DNA of 64,000 nucleotides. Source: JAGVSZ01 sp019137045 (GTDB lineage: Bacteria > Pseudomonadota > Gammaproteobacteria > Burkholderiales > SG8-39). Below, in pieces: positions 1 through 7,637 of the stretch (positions within the stretch are counted from its first letter, which is position 1; each line of letters begins with the position of its first letter). The position numbers and the translations under genes are program-made. The stretch spans positions 62,001 through 126,000 of the forward strand of contig JAXMFT010000009.1 in the NCBI GenBank assembly GCA_046347635.1, in the 5' to 3' direction. The notes below the pieces were generated by a model. The model was given only the letters and a program-made list of their open reading frames with translations. It did not search any database and was not told the origin of the DNA.

Positions 1-322
1 GTTCCTCGAGGCGTCGGGGCGCAACTTCACCCCGGACCGGCTGCCCGCCGCGGTGCGCGCCGAGGTCGAGGCCGCGTGCGACCGGCACCTCGCGATCGCC
101 CTGACCGCGCTCGCGCCGCGCTGGACGATCGGCGTTGGCGCGTTCGCGGAGAAGCGCCTCCGCGCGGTGCTGGAGAGCCCGCTCGTCGACGGCGCGGTCG
201 CGCGCCGGATGCGCGTCGGGCAGATCCTGCATCCGAGCCCGGCGAGCCCGGCGGCGAACCGCGGCTGGGAAGCGGCGGCCGAGAAGCAGCTCGCCGCCCT
301 GGGCGTGCCGCTCGGCGGCTAG
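1..322 (+). CDS. Uracil-DNA glycosylase, SMUG-type (C-terminal part)
   Basis: The gene enters from the left edge in frame 2, and only about the last 106 codons are present. The visible part has GRNFTPDRL near its start, GVGAFAEKR in the middle, and ILHPSPASPAANRGWE before the end. These match the C-terminal half of SMUG1-family single-strand-selective uracil-DNA glycosylases, where the HPSP..N.GW segment forms the DNA-binding and uracil-recognition loop. The family removes uracil and hydroxymethyluracil in base-excision repair. The stop codon overlaps the end of the convergent gene by 4 bp, leaving no terminator space. The N-terminal catalytic motif lies outside the window, so activity cannot be judged. 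Confidence 0.85.
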   Translation, partial: FLEASGRNFTPDRLPAAVRAEVEAACDRHLAIALTALAPRWTIGVGAFAEKRLRAVLESPLVDGAVARRMRVGQILHPSPASPAANRGWEAAAEKQLAALGVPLGG

Positions 323-1296
323 GGGTAGAGCCCGCGCCCGCGCGCGAAGAGCCGGGTGAGCCCGAGCAGCGTGTCGATGTTCGGCGTCGGCACGCCCACC
401 TTCTGGCCGATCTCGCGCACGACCGCGACGATCCCGTCGAGCTCGATCGGGCGCCCGGCCTCGACGTCCTGCAGCATCGAGGTCTTGAAGGCGCCGAGCT
501 TGCGCGTCACCGCGTTGCGGTCCGCGGCCGACTGGGTGACGCCGCAGCCGATGCGCGCGCCGATCGCGGCCGCCTCGCCCATCGCCGCCGCGCAGAACGC
601 GCCCACCAGGTCGTCGTCGAGGATGCGATCGCCGGTGGCGCCGGTGATGGCCGACACCGGGTTCATCGTCATGTTGCCCCAGAGCTTGTACCAGATGTCG
701 CGCTGGATGCGCTCCGAGAGCTGCGCGTCGAACCCGGCGCGCGCGAGCTCGGCCACGAGCCGCTCGACGCGCGCGGAGCGGCCGCCGGCCGGCTCGCCCA
801 CGATCAACCCCGCGCCCATGCCGTGCCGCACGAGGCCCGGCTCGGGCGACGCGCAGCTCGCGTGCACGACGCAGCCCACGACGTGGCGGGTCGGGATCGC
901 CGCGCCGATCGCACCCTGCGGGTCGACCGTCGCGAGCCGCGTCCCGGCGTAGGGGCCGGGCAGCCCGTCGAAGAACCACCACGGCACGCCGTTCATCGCG
1001 ACGAGCACCATCGTGTCGGGGCCGAGCAGCGGCCCGATGCGCGCCGCGACCGCGGCGAGCGCGGGGCCCTTCACCGCGACCACCACGAGATCCTGCGCGC
1101 CGAGGCGGGCGGGGTCTTCCTCCGCCGCGACGCGCGCGACGATCGTGGCGCCGCCCTGCACGAGCCGCAGCCCGTGCCGGCGCAGGGCGGCCAGCGTCGC
1201 GCCGCGCGCGACCGCGCTCGCGTCGTGTCCCGCCGCGCCGAGCCGCGCGCCGATGAACCCGCCGATCGCGCCGGCGCCGTAGATGCAGACCTTCAT
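319..1296 (-). CDS. 2-dehydropantoate 2-reductase family protein (ApbA/PanE-like)
   Basis: A 325-residue protein with an N-terminal Rossmann GAGAIG motif (residues 7-12) and an NGVPWW stretch near 102. K204 sits in WYKLWGN, followed by MNPVSAITGAT, the conserved lysine and asparagine region of ketopantoate reductases. Family members reduce 2-dehydropantoate with NADPH for pantothenate synthesis, but many proteobacterial paralogues sit in catabolic operons and act on other 2-keto acids. Here it is the last gene of a minus-strand run with dioxygenase and aldehyde dehydrogenase genes, 10 bp after the sulfatase, so a catabolic paralogue is more likely than housekeeping PanE. GAGG lies about 9 nt before the ATG. 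Confidence 0.8.
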   Translation of the reverse strand: MKVCIYGAGAIGGFIGARLGAAGHDASAVARGATLAALRRHGLRLVQGGATIVARVAAEEDPARLGAQDLVVVAVKGPALAAVAARIGPLLGPDTMVLVAMNGVPWWFFDGLPGPYAGTRLATVDPQGAIGAAIPTRHVVGCVVHASCASPEPGLVRHGMGAGLIVGEPAGGRSARVERLVAELARAGFDAQLSERIQRDIWYKLWGNMTMNPVSAITGATGDRILDDDLVGAFCAAAMGEAAAIGARIGCGVTQSAADRNAVTRKLGAFKTSMLQDVEAGRPIELDGIVAVVREIGQKVGVPTPNIDTLLGLTRLFARGRGLYP

Positions 1297-1306
1297 CGGC
1301 GGCGCC

Positions 1307-2602
1307 TCAAGGCATGTCCTGGTCGGTGTAGATCAGCGATACCCGGGCGTCGTCGGGCACCGACGGCATGGTCGCGCTCCAGTCGGCGTAGCGCGTGCGC
1401 AGCTGCGCGAGCCGCTCGGGATGCCGCGCGGCGAGGTTCGCGCGCTCGCGCTCGTCGGCCTCGACGTCGAAGAGGTACTCGTGCGCGCCGATCGCGAGGT
1501 ATTTCCACTTCCCCTCGCGCAGCGCGCGCTGGTCGCGGTGCTTCATGCGCCAGTAGAGCGCCCGGTCGAAGCAGCGGCCGGGATCGCGCAGCACCGGCAG
1601 GAGCGAGGCGCCGTCGAGCGGGTAGTCCGGATGCGCCTGCGCGCCCGCCGCCGCGAAGAACGTGGCCACCCAGTCCATCGTGATCGCGAGCTGGCCGGTG
1701 ACGCCGCCGGCGGCGACCGCACGCGGCCAGTGCACGACGTAGGGCACCCGGATCCCGCCCTCGGTGAGGTCCATCTTCCCGCCGACCAGCGGCCAGTTGT
1801 CGGAGAAGCGCTCGCCGCCGTTGTCGCTCGTGAACACGAGCAGCGTGTCGTCGAGCAGGCCGCCCGCCTCGAGCGCGGCGGCGAGCTGCCCGATGCCCTC
1901 GTCCATGTGGTGGATCATCCGCTGGTAGATGCGGATCGAGCCGCCGTCGAGGTGCGCGATGCGGCCGACCAGCCCGGCGGCGAGCGCGGCGTCGTCGCGC
2001 GTCTCCCACGGCCAGTGCGGGGCGGTGTAGTGCAGGCTGAGCAGGAAGGGCGCGCGGTCGGCGGCGCGCGCGCGGACGTACGCCACCGCCCGCTGCGAGA
2101 GGAGGTCGGTGAGATACCCCTCGGCGCGCGCGGGCGCGCCGTTCTCCTGCAGGTCGTGCTTGCCCTCGCGGTCGGTGTGCGTGAAGTAGTCGACGCCGCC
2201 CGAGTTCGGCCCGAAGTGCTCCTCGTAGCCGCTCTTCAGCGCGCCGAAGTGCGGCGGGTAGCCGAGGTGCCACTTGCCGACGAGCGCGGTCCGGTAGCCC
2301 GCGTCGCGCAGGATCGACGGGAGCGTGGGATGCGACGGCGCGAGCCCGAGCTCGGGGTTGCCGCGCGCGCGTCCCGACATCGGCTCCTCGGCCGCGCCGC
2401 GCAGGCGATACTGGTAGCGCCCGGTCATCAGGGCGAAGCGCGTCGGCGAGCACACCGGCGAGTTCGAGTAGCCCTGGGTGAACCGCAGCCCGCGCGCGGC
2501 GAGCCGGTCGATGTTGGGCGAGACCGGCGCGCGGCCGCCGTAGCAGCCGAGGTCGGCGTAGCCGAGGTCGTCGGCCAGGATGAAGACGAAATTCGTAGTC
2601 AC
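1307..2602 (-). CDS. Type I sulfatase (arylsulfatase family), no signal peptide
   Basis: A 431-residue alkaline-phosphatase-superfamily sulfatase starting at a GTG. The N-terminal FILADDLG supplies the metal-binding aspartates (D11, D12). The CSPTR motif at residues 51-55 is the C-x-P-x-R signature whose cysteine is converted to formylglycine by a maturase. Later metal-binding blocks include FTSDNGGE and GKMDLTEGG. It would hydrolyse sulfate esters, but the substrate is not readable from sequence. There is no hydrophobic leader, so the enzyme is predicted cytoplasmic, unlike many secreted arylsulfatases. It follows the LigB-type gene by 65 bp and precedes the reductase by 10 bp. Confidence 0.9.
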   Translation of the reverse strand: MTTNFVFILADDLGYADLGCYGGRAPVSPNIDRLAARGLRFTQGYSNSPVCSPTRFALMTGRYQYRLRGAAEEPMSGRARGNPELGLAPSHPTLPSILRDAGYRTALVGKWHLGYPPHFGALKSGYEEHFGPNSGGVDYFTHTDREGKHDLQENGAPARAEGYLTDLLSQRAVAYVRARAADRAPFLLSLHYTAPHWPWETRDDAALAAGLVGRIAHLDGGSIRIYQRMIHHMDEGIGQLAAALEAGGLLDDTLLVFTSDNGGERFSDNWPLVGGKMDLTEGGIRVPYVVHWPRAVAAGGVTGQLAITMDWVATFFAAAGAQAHPDYPLDGASLLPVLRDPGRCFDRALYWRMKHRDQRALREGKWKYLAIGAHEYLFDVEADERERANLAARHPERLAQLRTRYADWSATMPSVPDDARVSLIYTDQDMP

Positions 2603-2667
2603 GTCGCGGTCGCCTGATCAGCCGGTCGTCGAGCCGGGCGCGCCGGTCCGCGCCGCCCGCGTCCGGG

Positions 2668-3519
2668 TCACTGCACCGACGCGAGCGTCGCCCGGTCGGC
2701 CATCAGGACCACCGCGTTCCCGCTCGCCGAGGACTGCGCGTACTCGCCGTACTGTCGGCCGGCGAGCTGCGCCCCGTCGCCGGCCATCGCGCGCGCGACG
2801 CCGAGCAGCGTCGCCAGCGGGCGGCCGCCCATCTCCGCGCCGACGAGGCGGCTGTAGTCCCCGAAGCCCGCGATCGCGTCGTCGACCGCGCCGGCCTTCA
2901 GCTTGTCGATGAACGCCCTGTCTCCGGCCACGCGCTCGGGTGTCGGCATGTTGTGGCGCCCGCGCACCAGGGTGTGCGCGAAGGCGGTGCTCGCGAGGAA
3001 CACCGCGCGGCGGCCGAGCCGCTTCGCGGTCGCGTGCACCGCCGCGCCCGCCCGCAGGCACTCGGCGTGGTCCGACATGAGCACGCTGGGGATGCCGACC
3101 ACCGCGACCTGCGCGTCGGGATCGAGGTGCTTGAGCGGCACGTAGGTCCCGTAGTCCCAGTCGTAGTGCGGCGAGTCGTTGCGCACCGCAGGCACGCCGG
3201 CGCGGCCGAGCTCCTCGATCAGCGCGGCGGCGAAGTCGGCGTCGCCGCGATAGCGATACGGCAGCCCGGGAATCAGGTTCGGCGCCTCGTCGGCGACGCA
3301 CATGCCCTCGTGCACCGCCTGGCAGGTGACGACCCAGTCGAAGGTCGCGACCCAGTGCGCCGAGGCGATGACCCACAGCTCGGGCCGCAGCGCGCGGCGC
3401 ACCGCGGCGCCCATCTCGCGCTCGCCCGCCACCAGGGTCCGCTGGAAGTCGGGCGTGATCTCGTCGCGCCCGAGCGTGGGCACGTGCGCGACGACGGCGG
3501 CGGCGATGATTCCGGTCAT
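2668..3519 (-). CDS. LigB-type class III extradiol ring-cleavage dioxygenase
   Basis: A 283-residue protein of the LigB catalytic-subunit superfamily, non-heme Fe(II) enzymes that open catechol-type rings next to the hydroxyls. H12 in VAHVPT and H55 in SAHWV are in the positions of the iron-ligand histidines, with SPHYDWDYG and a late FAHTLVRGRHN stretch also typical. There is no separate LigA-like small subunit gene beside it, so it may act alone. A good AGGAG ribosome site precedes the ATG. It lies between the AroE-like and sulfatase genes and shares direction with a hydroxymuconic-semialdehyde-type dehydrogenase, which suggests meta-cleavage of an aromatic or phenolic substrate. Confidence 0.8.
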   Translation of the reverse strand: MTGIIAAAVVAHVPTLGRDEITPDFQRTLVAGEREMGAAVRRALRPELWVIASAHWVATFDWVVTCQAVHEGMCVADEAPNLIPGLPYRYRGDADFAAALIEELGRAGVPAVRNDSPHYDWDYGTYVPLKHLDPDAQVAVVGIPSVLMSDHAECLRAGAAVHATAKRLGRRAVFLASTAFAHTLVRGRHNMPTPERVAGDRAFIDKLKAGAVDDAIAGFGDYSRLVGAEMGGRPLATLLGVARAMAGDGAQLAGRQYGEYAQSSASGNAVVLMADRATLASVQ

Positions 3520-3592
3520 GGTGCTCCTCTCCTGGCTTGCGCGCGTGCAAGGATAGCCGTTCGGACCCGGATCGGCGCGCCGCGCGTCCGGT

Positions 3593-4426
3593 TCAGTACT
3601 CGATCCGCGCCACCGCGCGGAGCTGCTCCGGCGTGGCGGCGGGCAAGCCGAAGAACTCGAGGTACGCGGGGATCTGCTCGAACAGCATGTCGGTGCCGAC
3701 CTGGATCGCGCAGCCCCGGTCGCGCGCCGCCCGCAGGAGCGGTGTCAGCTCCTGCTTCATCACCACGTCGCCGACGAGCGCGGCGCGGTCGAGCCGCGCG
3801 GCGTCGATCGGCAGCGGATCGCCGTCCCGCATGCCGAGCGGCGTGGCGTTGACGACGATGTCGCAACCGGCGGGATCGCGCGCGCCGGTCGTGACGGCGA
3901 GCGCAGGGTGGCGGACGCGCAGCCGGCGGCCGAGCGCTTCGGCCGCGCCGGCGTCCAGGTCGAACAGCGACAGCGCTCCCGCGCCGGCGGCCGCGCACGA
4001 CGCCGCGATCGCCGCCCCGGCGCCGCCGCTGCCGACGACCAGCACCCGCGCGCCGGCGACGCGCCGGCCCTTGCGCACGACGGCGCGCACGAAGCCTTCC
4101 CCGTCGAAGATGTCGCCCTGCAGCCGGCCGTCCGGCGCGCGCCGGACGGCGTTGCACGAGCCGGCGACGCGCACGGCCGGCGTCGCCTCGTCCAGCAGCG
4201 CGACCGTCGTCACCTTGTGCGGCATGGTGACGAGCGCGCCGCCGATGTTGCTCAGCCGGAACAGCAGCTTCAGGAACTGCGGATACGCGTCGGCCGTGAC
4301 GCCCATCGGCACCACGACGGCGTCGATGCCCGCCTGCTCGAAGTACGGGTTGTAGATCAGCGGCGCCTTGAACGCCTCGGTGGGGAAGCCGAGGTGCGCG
4401 ATCAGGGTCGTCGTGCCGCGGATCAC
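3593..4426 (-). CDS. Shikimate dehydrogenase-like protein (divergent AroE paralogue)
   Basis: About 277 residues, starting at a GTG 2 bp after the AroQ-like stop. An in-frame region further upstream only overlaps that gene and is not used. The fold follows AroE: a substrate domain with VTMPHK (catalytic lysine), GSCN (asparagine) and DGEGF (aspartate), then VVGSGGAGAA for NADP(H), and LFEQIPAYLEFF with the conserved glutamine. The two N-terminal serines that bind the shikimate carboxylate in true AroE (S-x-S) are replaced by an EAFKAP sequence, and the NTD motif is changed to IFD. I therefore infer a paralogue working on a different hydroaromatic or keto-acid substrate, probably catabolic. 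Confidence 0.8.
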   Translation of the reverse strand: MIRGTTTLIAHLGFPTEAFKAPLIYNPYFEQAGIDAVVVPMGVTADAYPQFLKLLFRLSNIGGALVTMPHKVTTVALLDEATPAVRVAGSCNAVRRAPDGRLQGDIFDGEGFVRAVVRKGRRVAGARVLVVGSGGAGAAIAASCAAAGAGALSLFDLDAGAAEALGRRLRVRHPALAVTTGARDPAGCDIVVNATPLGMRDGDPLPIDAARLDRAALVGDVVMKQELTPLLRAARDRGCAIQVGTDMLFEQIPAYLEFFGLPAATPEQLRAVARIEY

Positions 4427-4428
4427 GG

Positions 4429-4875
4429 CTAGCGCTGCGACCCCCGGGCGGCGGCGACCGCGGCGCGCAGGCCGAGCAGATAGCTGTCGGCGCCGAAGCC
4501 GGCGATCTGGCCGCGCGCCACGGCCGCGATCACCGAGTGGTGCCGGAACGCTTCGCGCGCGTGGACGTTCGACATGTGCACCTCGACCACCGGCACGGTC
4601 AGGATCGCGAGCGCGTCGCGGATCCCGTAGCTGTAGTGCGTCCAGGCGCCGGCGTTGATGACCACGCCGTCGACGGCCTCGGCGTGCGCGCGGTGGATGC
4701 GCTCGCACATCGCGCCCTCGCCGTTGGTCTGGAAGCACTCGAGCTCGACGCCGAGCTCGCGCGCGAGCGCCTGCGCCCGGGCGTCGATCTCGGCCAGCGT
4801 CGCGGTGCCGTACTGCGCCGGGTCGCGCTTGCCGAACATGTCGAGGTTGATGCCGTGCAGGATGAGGAACTTCAT
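4429..4875 (-). CDS. Type II 3-dehydroquinate dehydratase-like protein (AroQ family)
   Basis: A 148-residue flavodoxin-like type II dehydroquinase. Active-site residues of the family are kept: N10, R17 and Y22 in the N-terminal lid, FQTNGEG, VINAGAW with THYS, EVHMSN, and the REAFRHHS arginine. The usual HGPNLN is changed to HGINLD and GAYTHTS to GAWTHYS. The family dehydrates 3-dehydroquinate to 3-dehydroshikimate, in biosynthesis or in quinate catabolism. The gene is 2 bp from the AroE-like gene and about 106 bp after the aldehyde dehydrogenase. Its position in a ring-cleavage run and its substitutions favour a degradative or altered-substrate role. Confidence 0.85.
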   Translation of the reverse strand: MKFLILHGINLDMFGKRDPAQYGTATLAEIDARAQALARELGVELECFQTNGEGAMCERIHRAHAEAVDGVVINAGAWTHYSYGIRDALAILTVPVVEVHMSNVHAREAFRHHSVIAAVARGQIAGFGADSYLLGLRAAVAAARGSQR

Positions 4876-4981
4876 GGGCGTCGCGACGGGATCGGGGTTG
4901 GCGCGCGGCGGCTGCGGCGCGACCGCCGCGCGTCCGCGGCGGCCGGCCGGGCGCCGCGCAGGGCCGCCTGCCGCGCCCGGG

Positions 4982-6478
4982 TCACAGCTTGATGCAGACG
5001 TTCCTGAGCTCGGTGTAGAACTCGAGCGAGTGCACGCCGCCCTCGCGCCCGATGCCCGACTCCTTCGACCCGCCGAACGGCGTGCGCAGGTCGCGCAGGA
5101 ACCACGAGTTCACCCAGCAGATCCCGACGTCGATCTTCGCCGCCACGCGGTGCGCGCGCGCGAGGTTCGTCGTCCAGATCGTCGTCGCCAGGCCGTAGGG
5201 CGTGTCGTTCGCGAGCGCGACCGCCTCGTCCTCGGCGTCGAACGGCCGGATGTGGCAGCACGGCCCGAAGATCTCCTCGCGGATGACCGCCGACGACTCG
5301 GGCAGCCCGGTCCAGATCGTCGGCTGGATCCAGGAGCCGTTCTTCAGCTCGCCGGGCATGTCGGGCACGCCGCCGCCGGTTACCACCGTCGCGCCGTCCG
5401 CAACCGCCTTCTTGTAGTACGAGAGCACCTTGTTGCGGTGCTCCTGGCTGATCAGCGGTCCGATGCCGGTGGCCTTGTCCTCGGGCCGTCCCGGCTTCAT
5501 GCCCTCGGCGCGGGCCTTCAGCGCCTGCACGAAGCGCTCGAAGATCGCCCGCTCCACGTAGACGCGCTCGGTGCCCAGGCACACCTGGCCGCAGTTGGCG
5601 AACGCGGCGCGCCCGATGCCTTCGACCGCCGCGTCGAAGTCGCAGTCGGCGAACACGATGCCCGCGTTCTTGCCCCCGAGCTCGAAGGACACCGCGCGCG
5701 TGCCCTCGGCCGCCGCCTTCATGATCGCGGTGCCGGTGCGCGTCTCGCCGGTGAAGGTGATCGCGTCCACGCCCGCGTGCCGCGTGAGGAACTCGCCGGC
5801 GGAGCCCGGGCCGAACCCGTGCACGACGTTGTACACGCCCTTCGGCACGCCGACCTTGTTCATCACCTCGCCGAGCAGCGTCGCCGTCGAGGGCGTCTCC
5901 TCGGAGGGCTTGACGACGACCGCGTTGCCGCAGGCGAGCGCGGGCCCGACCTTCCAGGTCATCAGCAGCAGCGGCAGGTTCCACGGGCAGATCACCCCCA
6001 CGACGCCCTTCGGCACGCGCAGCGCGTAGTTGAGCGCGCCCTTGCCGTCGGGCGTCGCCATCTGGAACGCCTCGGTGGGCACGTTCTTGACCACGTCGGC
6101 GAAGATCTTGAAGTTGGCCGCGCCGCGCGGAATGTCGATGTGGCTCGCGAGCGACAGCGGCTTCCCGGTGTCGGCGACCTCGGCCTGGAGGAAGTCGTCG
6201 AAGCGGCGGTTGATCTCGTCGGCGACCGCATAGAGCATCTCGGAGCGCTGCGCGATGTCCAAGCCGCCCCACGGGCCGGCGAGCGCCGCGCGCGCGGCGC
6301 GCACGGCGGCGTCGACCTCGGCCTCGCCCGCCTCGGACACGAGGCCGATCAGGCGGCCGTCGGTCGGCGCGCGGTTCTCGAAGGTCTTGCCCGATCTCGC
6401 GGCGACGAACTCGCCGTTGATGAAGTTCAGGGTGCGCAGCGCTGCGGCATCGCCGGTCGGCCTGGGTACGGAGCTCAT
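4982..6478 (-). CDS. Aldehyde dehydrogenase, 2-hydroxymuconic/2-aminomuconic semialdehyde type
   Basis: A 498-residue NAD(P)-dependent aldehyde dehydrogenase. CPWN (N167), FELGGKN (E266) and GQVC (catalytic C300) are in place. The segment FANCGQVCLGTERVYVE is typical of the XylG/DmpC/AmnC group, which oxidises ring-fission semialdehydes to dicarboxylates. The ATG at 6478 is preceded by GAGAGGA five bases upstream; an upstream in-frame ATG at 6583 would add an unlikely extension. It is the first gene of the minus-strand catabolic run and is divergent from the ACMSD-type amidohydrolase, with 134 bp between the starts. Together they suggest processing of muconic semialdehydes. Confidence 0.88.
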   Translation of the reverse strand: MSSVPRPTGDAAALRTLNFINGEFVAARSGKTFENRAPTDGRLIGLVSEAGEAEVDAAVRAARAALAGPWGGLDIAQRSEMLYAVADEINRRFDDFLQAEVADTGKPLSLASHIDIPRGAANFKIFADVVKNVPTEAFQMATPDGKGALNYALRVPKGVVGVICPWNLPLLLMTWKVGPALACGNAVVVKPSEETPSTATLLGEVMNKVGVPKGVYNVVHGFGPGSAGEFLTRHAGVDAITFTGETRTGTAIMKAAAEGTRAVSFELGGKNAGIVFADCDFDAAVEGIGRAAFANCGQVCLGTERVYVERAIFERFVQALKARAEGMKPGRPEDKATGIGPLISQEHRNKVLSYYKKAVADGATVVTGGGVPDMPGELKNGSWIQPTIWTGLPESSAVIREEIFGPCCHIRPFDAEDEAVALANDTPYGLATTIWTTNLARAHRVAAKIDVGICWVNSWFLRDLRTPFGGSKESGIGREGGVHSLEFYTELRNVCIKL

Positions 6479-6561
6479 GGTGTCCTCTCGTTGTGCCGCG
6501 CGGACCACCGCGGGCCGATGGGGGCGCGCGCAGCCGATCGCGGCGCGGCCGGAGACGCCGC

Positions 6562-6567
6562 TATCAT
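6562..6567 (+). promoter_or_regulatory. Putative -10 element (TATCAT)
   Basis: TATCAT followed by GCC lies 46 nt before the amidohydrolase ATG. It matches the TAnnAT pattern seen before many genes of this window. No convincing -35 box is visible. Confidence 0.35.
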
Positions 6568-6612
6568 GCCACCCGGGGGGCACCTCACGTCAAGGGGAGT
6601 CAGGGGAAGCGC

Positions 6613-7621
6613 ATGGATCACCCGCCGCATCGCCACGCCGCCGCCGTGGACGTCCACGCGCACTGGTACCCGCGCGAGTGGCTGGACCTGGTGCGCACCC
6701 ACGGGCCGGCCCACGGCGTCGAGTGGACGGACGTGCCCGGCAAGGGCCCGCAGTTCAAGGTCTCCTATCTGGCGACGGGGCCGGCCGGGCCGCGCTTCGT
6801 CGACCTCGACGCGCGCATCGAGGCGATGGACGCGCAGGGCGCCGCGGTGCACGCGCCTGCTCGCAGCCGATGCCGATCTACTGGGCGGGGCGGGAGCTCG
6901 GCGAGCGCCTCGCCGCGGTGTTCAACGAGCGCTCGCGCGCGCGCACGAGCGCCACCCGCAGCGACTGGTGGGGCTCGCGACGCTGCCCCTGCAGGCGCCC
7001 GACCGCGCGGTGCGCGAGGTGGAGCGCGCGCGCGCGCTGCCGGGCGTGCGCGGCTTCTACGCGGCCACCGAGGTGCTCGGCAAGGAGCTCTCCGACCCGT
7101 CCTTCTTCCCGGTCTACGAGCGCATCGAGGCGAGCGGGCTGCCGCTCTTCCTGCACCCGGTGTTCGTGATCGGGCACCAGCGCCTCGCCGCGCACTACCT
7201 CACCAACCTGCTCGGCAACCCGTTCGAGACCGCGATCGCCGCGGCGTACCTCGTCTTCGGCGGCGTGCTCGACCGCTTCCCGCGCCTCGACGTCGTGCTG
7301 CCGCACGCGGGCGGCGCGTTCCCGTGGCTGGTCGGGCGGCTCAACCGCGGCTGGGAGAAGCGCGCCGACCTCAAGCACATCGCCCACCCGCCGCTCGAGT
7401 ACCTGCGGCGCTTCCACTACGACACCATCGGCTACTCCGACGCGGTGCTCGAGTTCCTCGTGCGCCACGTCGGCGCCGACCGCGTCGTCATGGGGAGCGA
7501 CTACTGCTTCCCGATCGCCTACGAGCAGCCGGTGACGAACGTCACCGGGAACTCGCTCATCGACGAGGCGGCCAAGGCGCTCATCGTCGAGGGCAACGCG
7601 CGGCGGCTGCTGCGGCTGTAG
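6613..7621 (+). pseudogene. ACMSD-type amidohydrolase with two apparent frameshifts
   Basis: Read through, the gene would give about 336 residues, the normal length for aminocarboxymuconate-semialdehyde-decarboxylase-like amidohydrolases. VDVHAHWYP supplies the N-terminal metal HxH, and FLHPV, LPHAGG and MGSDY give the remaining metal ligands. The frame changes twice, by one base each time: near 6853-6862 and again in a CG-dinucleotide run near 6930-6950. The middle piece (QPMPIYWAGRELGERLAAVF) is in a third frame. Both changes look like single-base losses. They may be real mutations or sequencing errors. The ATG has AGGGGA about 8 nt upstream. The family decarboxylates or hydrolyses muconate-type intermediates, fitting the divergent dehydrogenase. 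Confidence 0.8.
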
Positions 7622-7637
7622 GCGCACGTGCCGGAGT

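Noticed and set aside
3593..4738. Longer AroE-like frame starting at 4738
   Set aside because: The extra 104 codons overlap the AroQ-like gene in another frame and have no AroE similarity; the GTG at 4426 fits the family N terminus.
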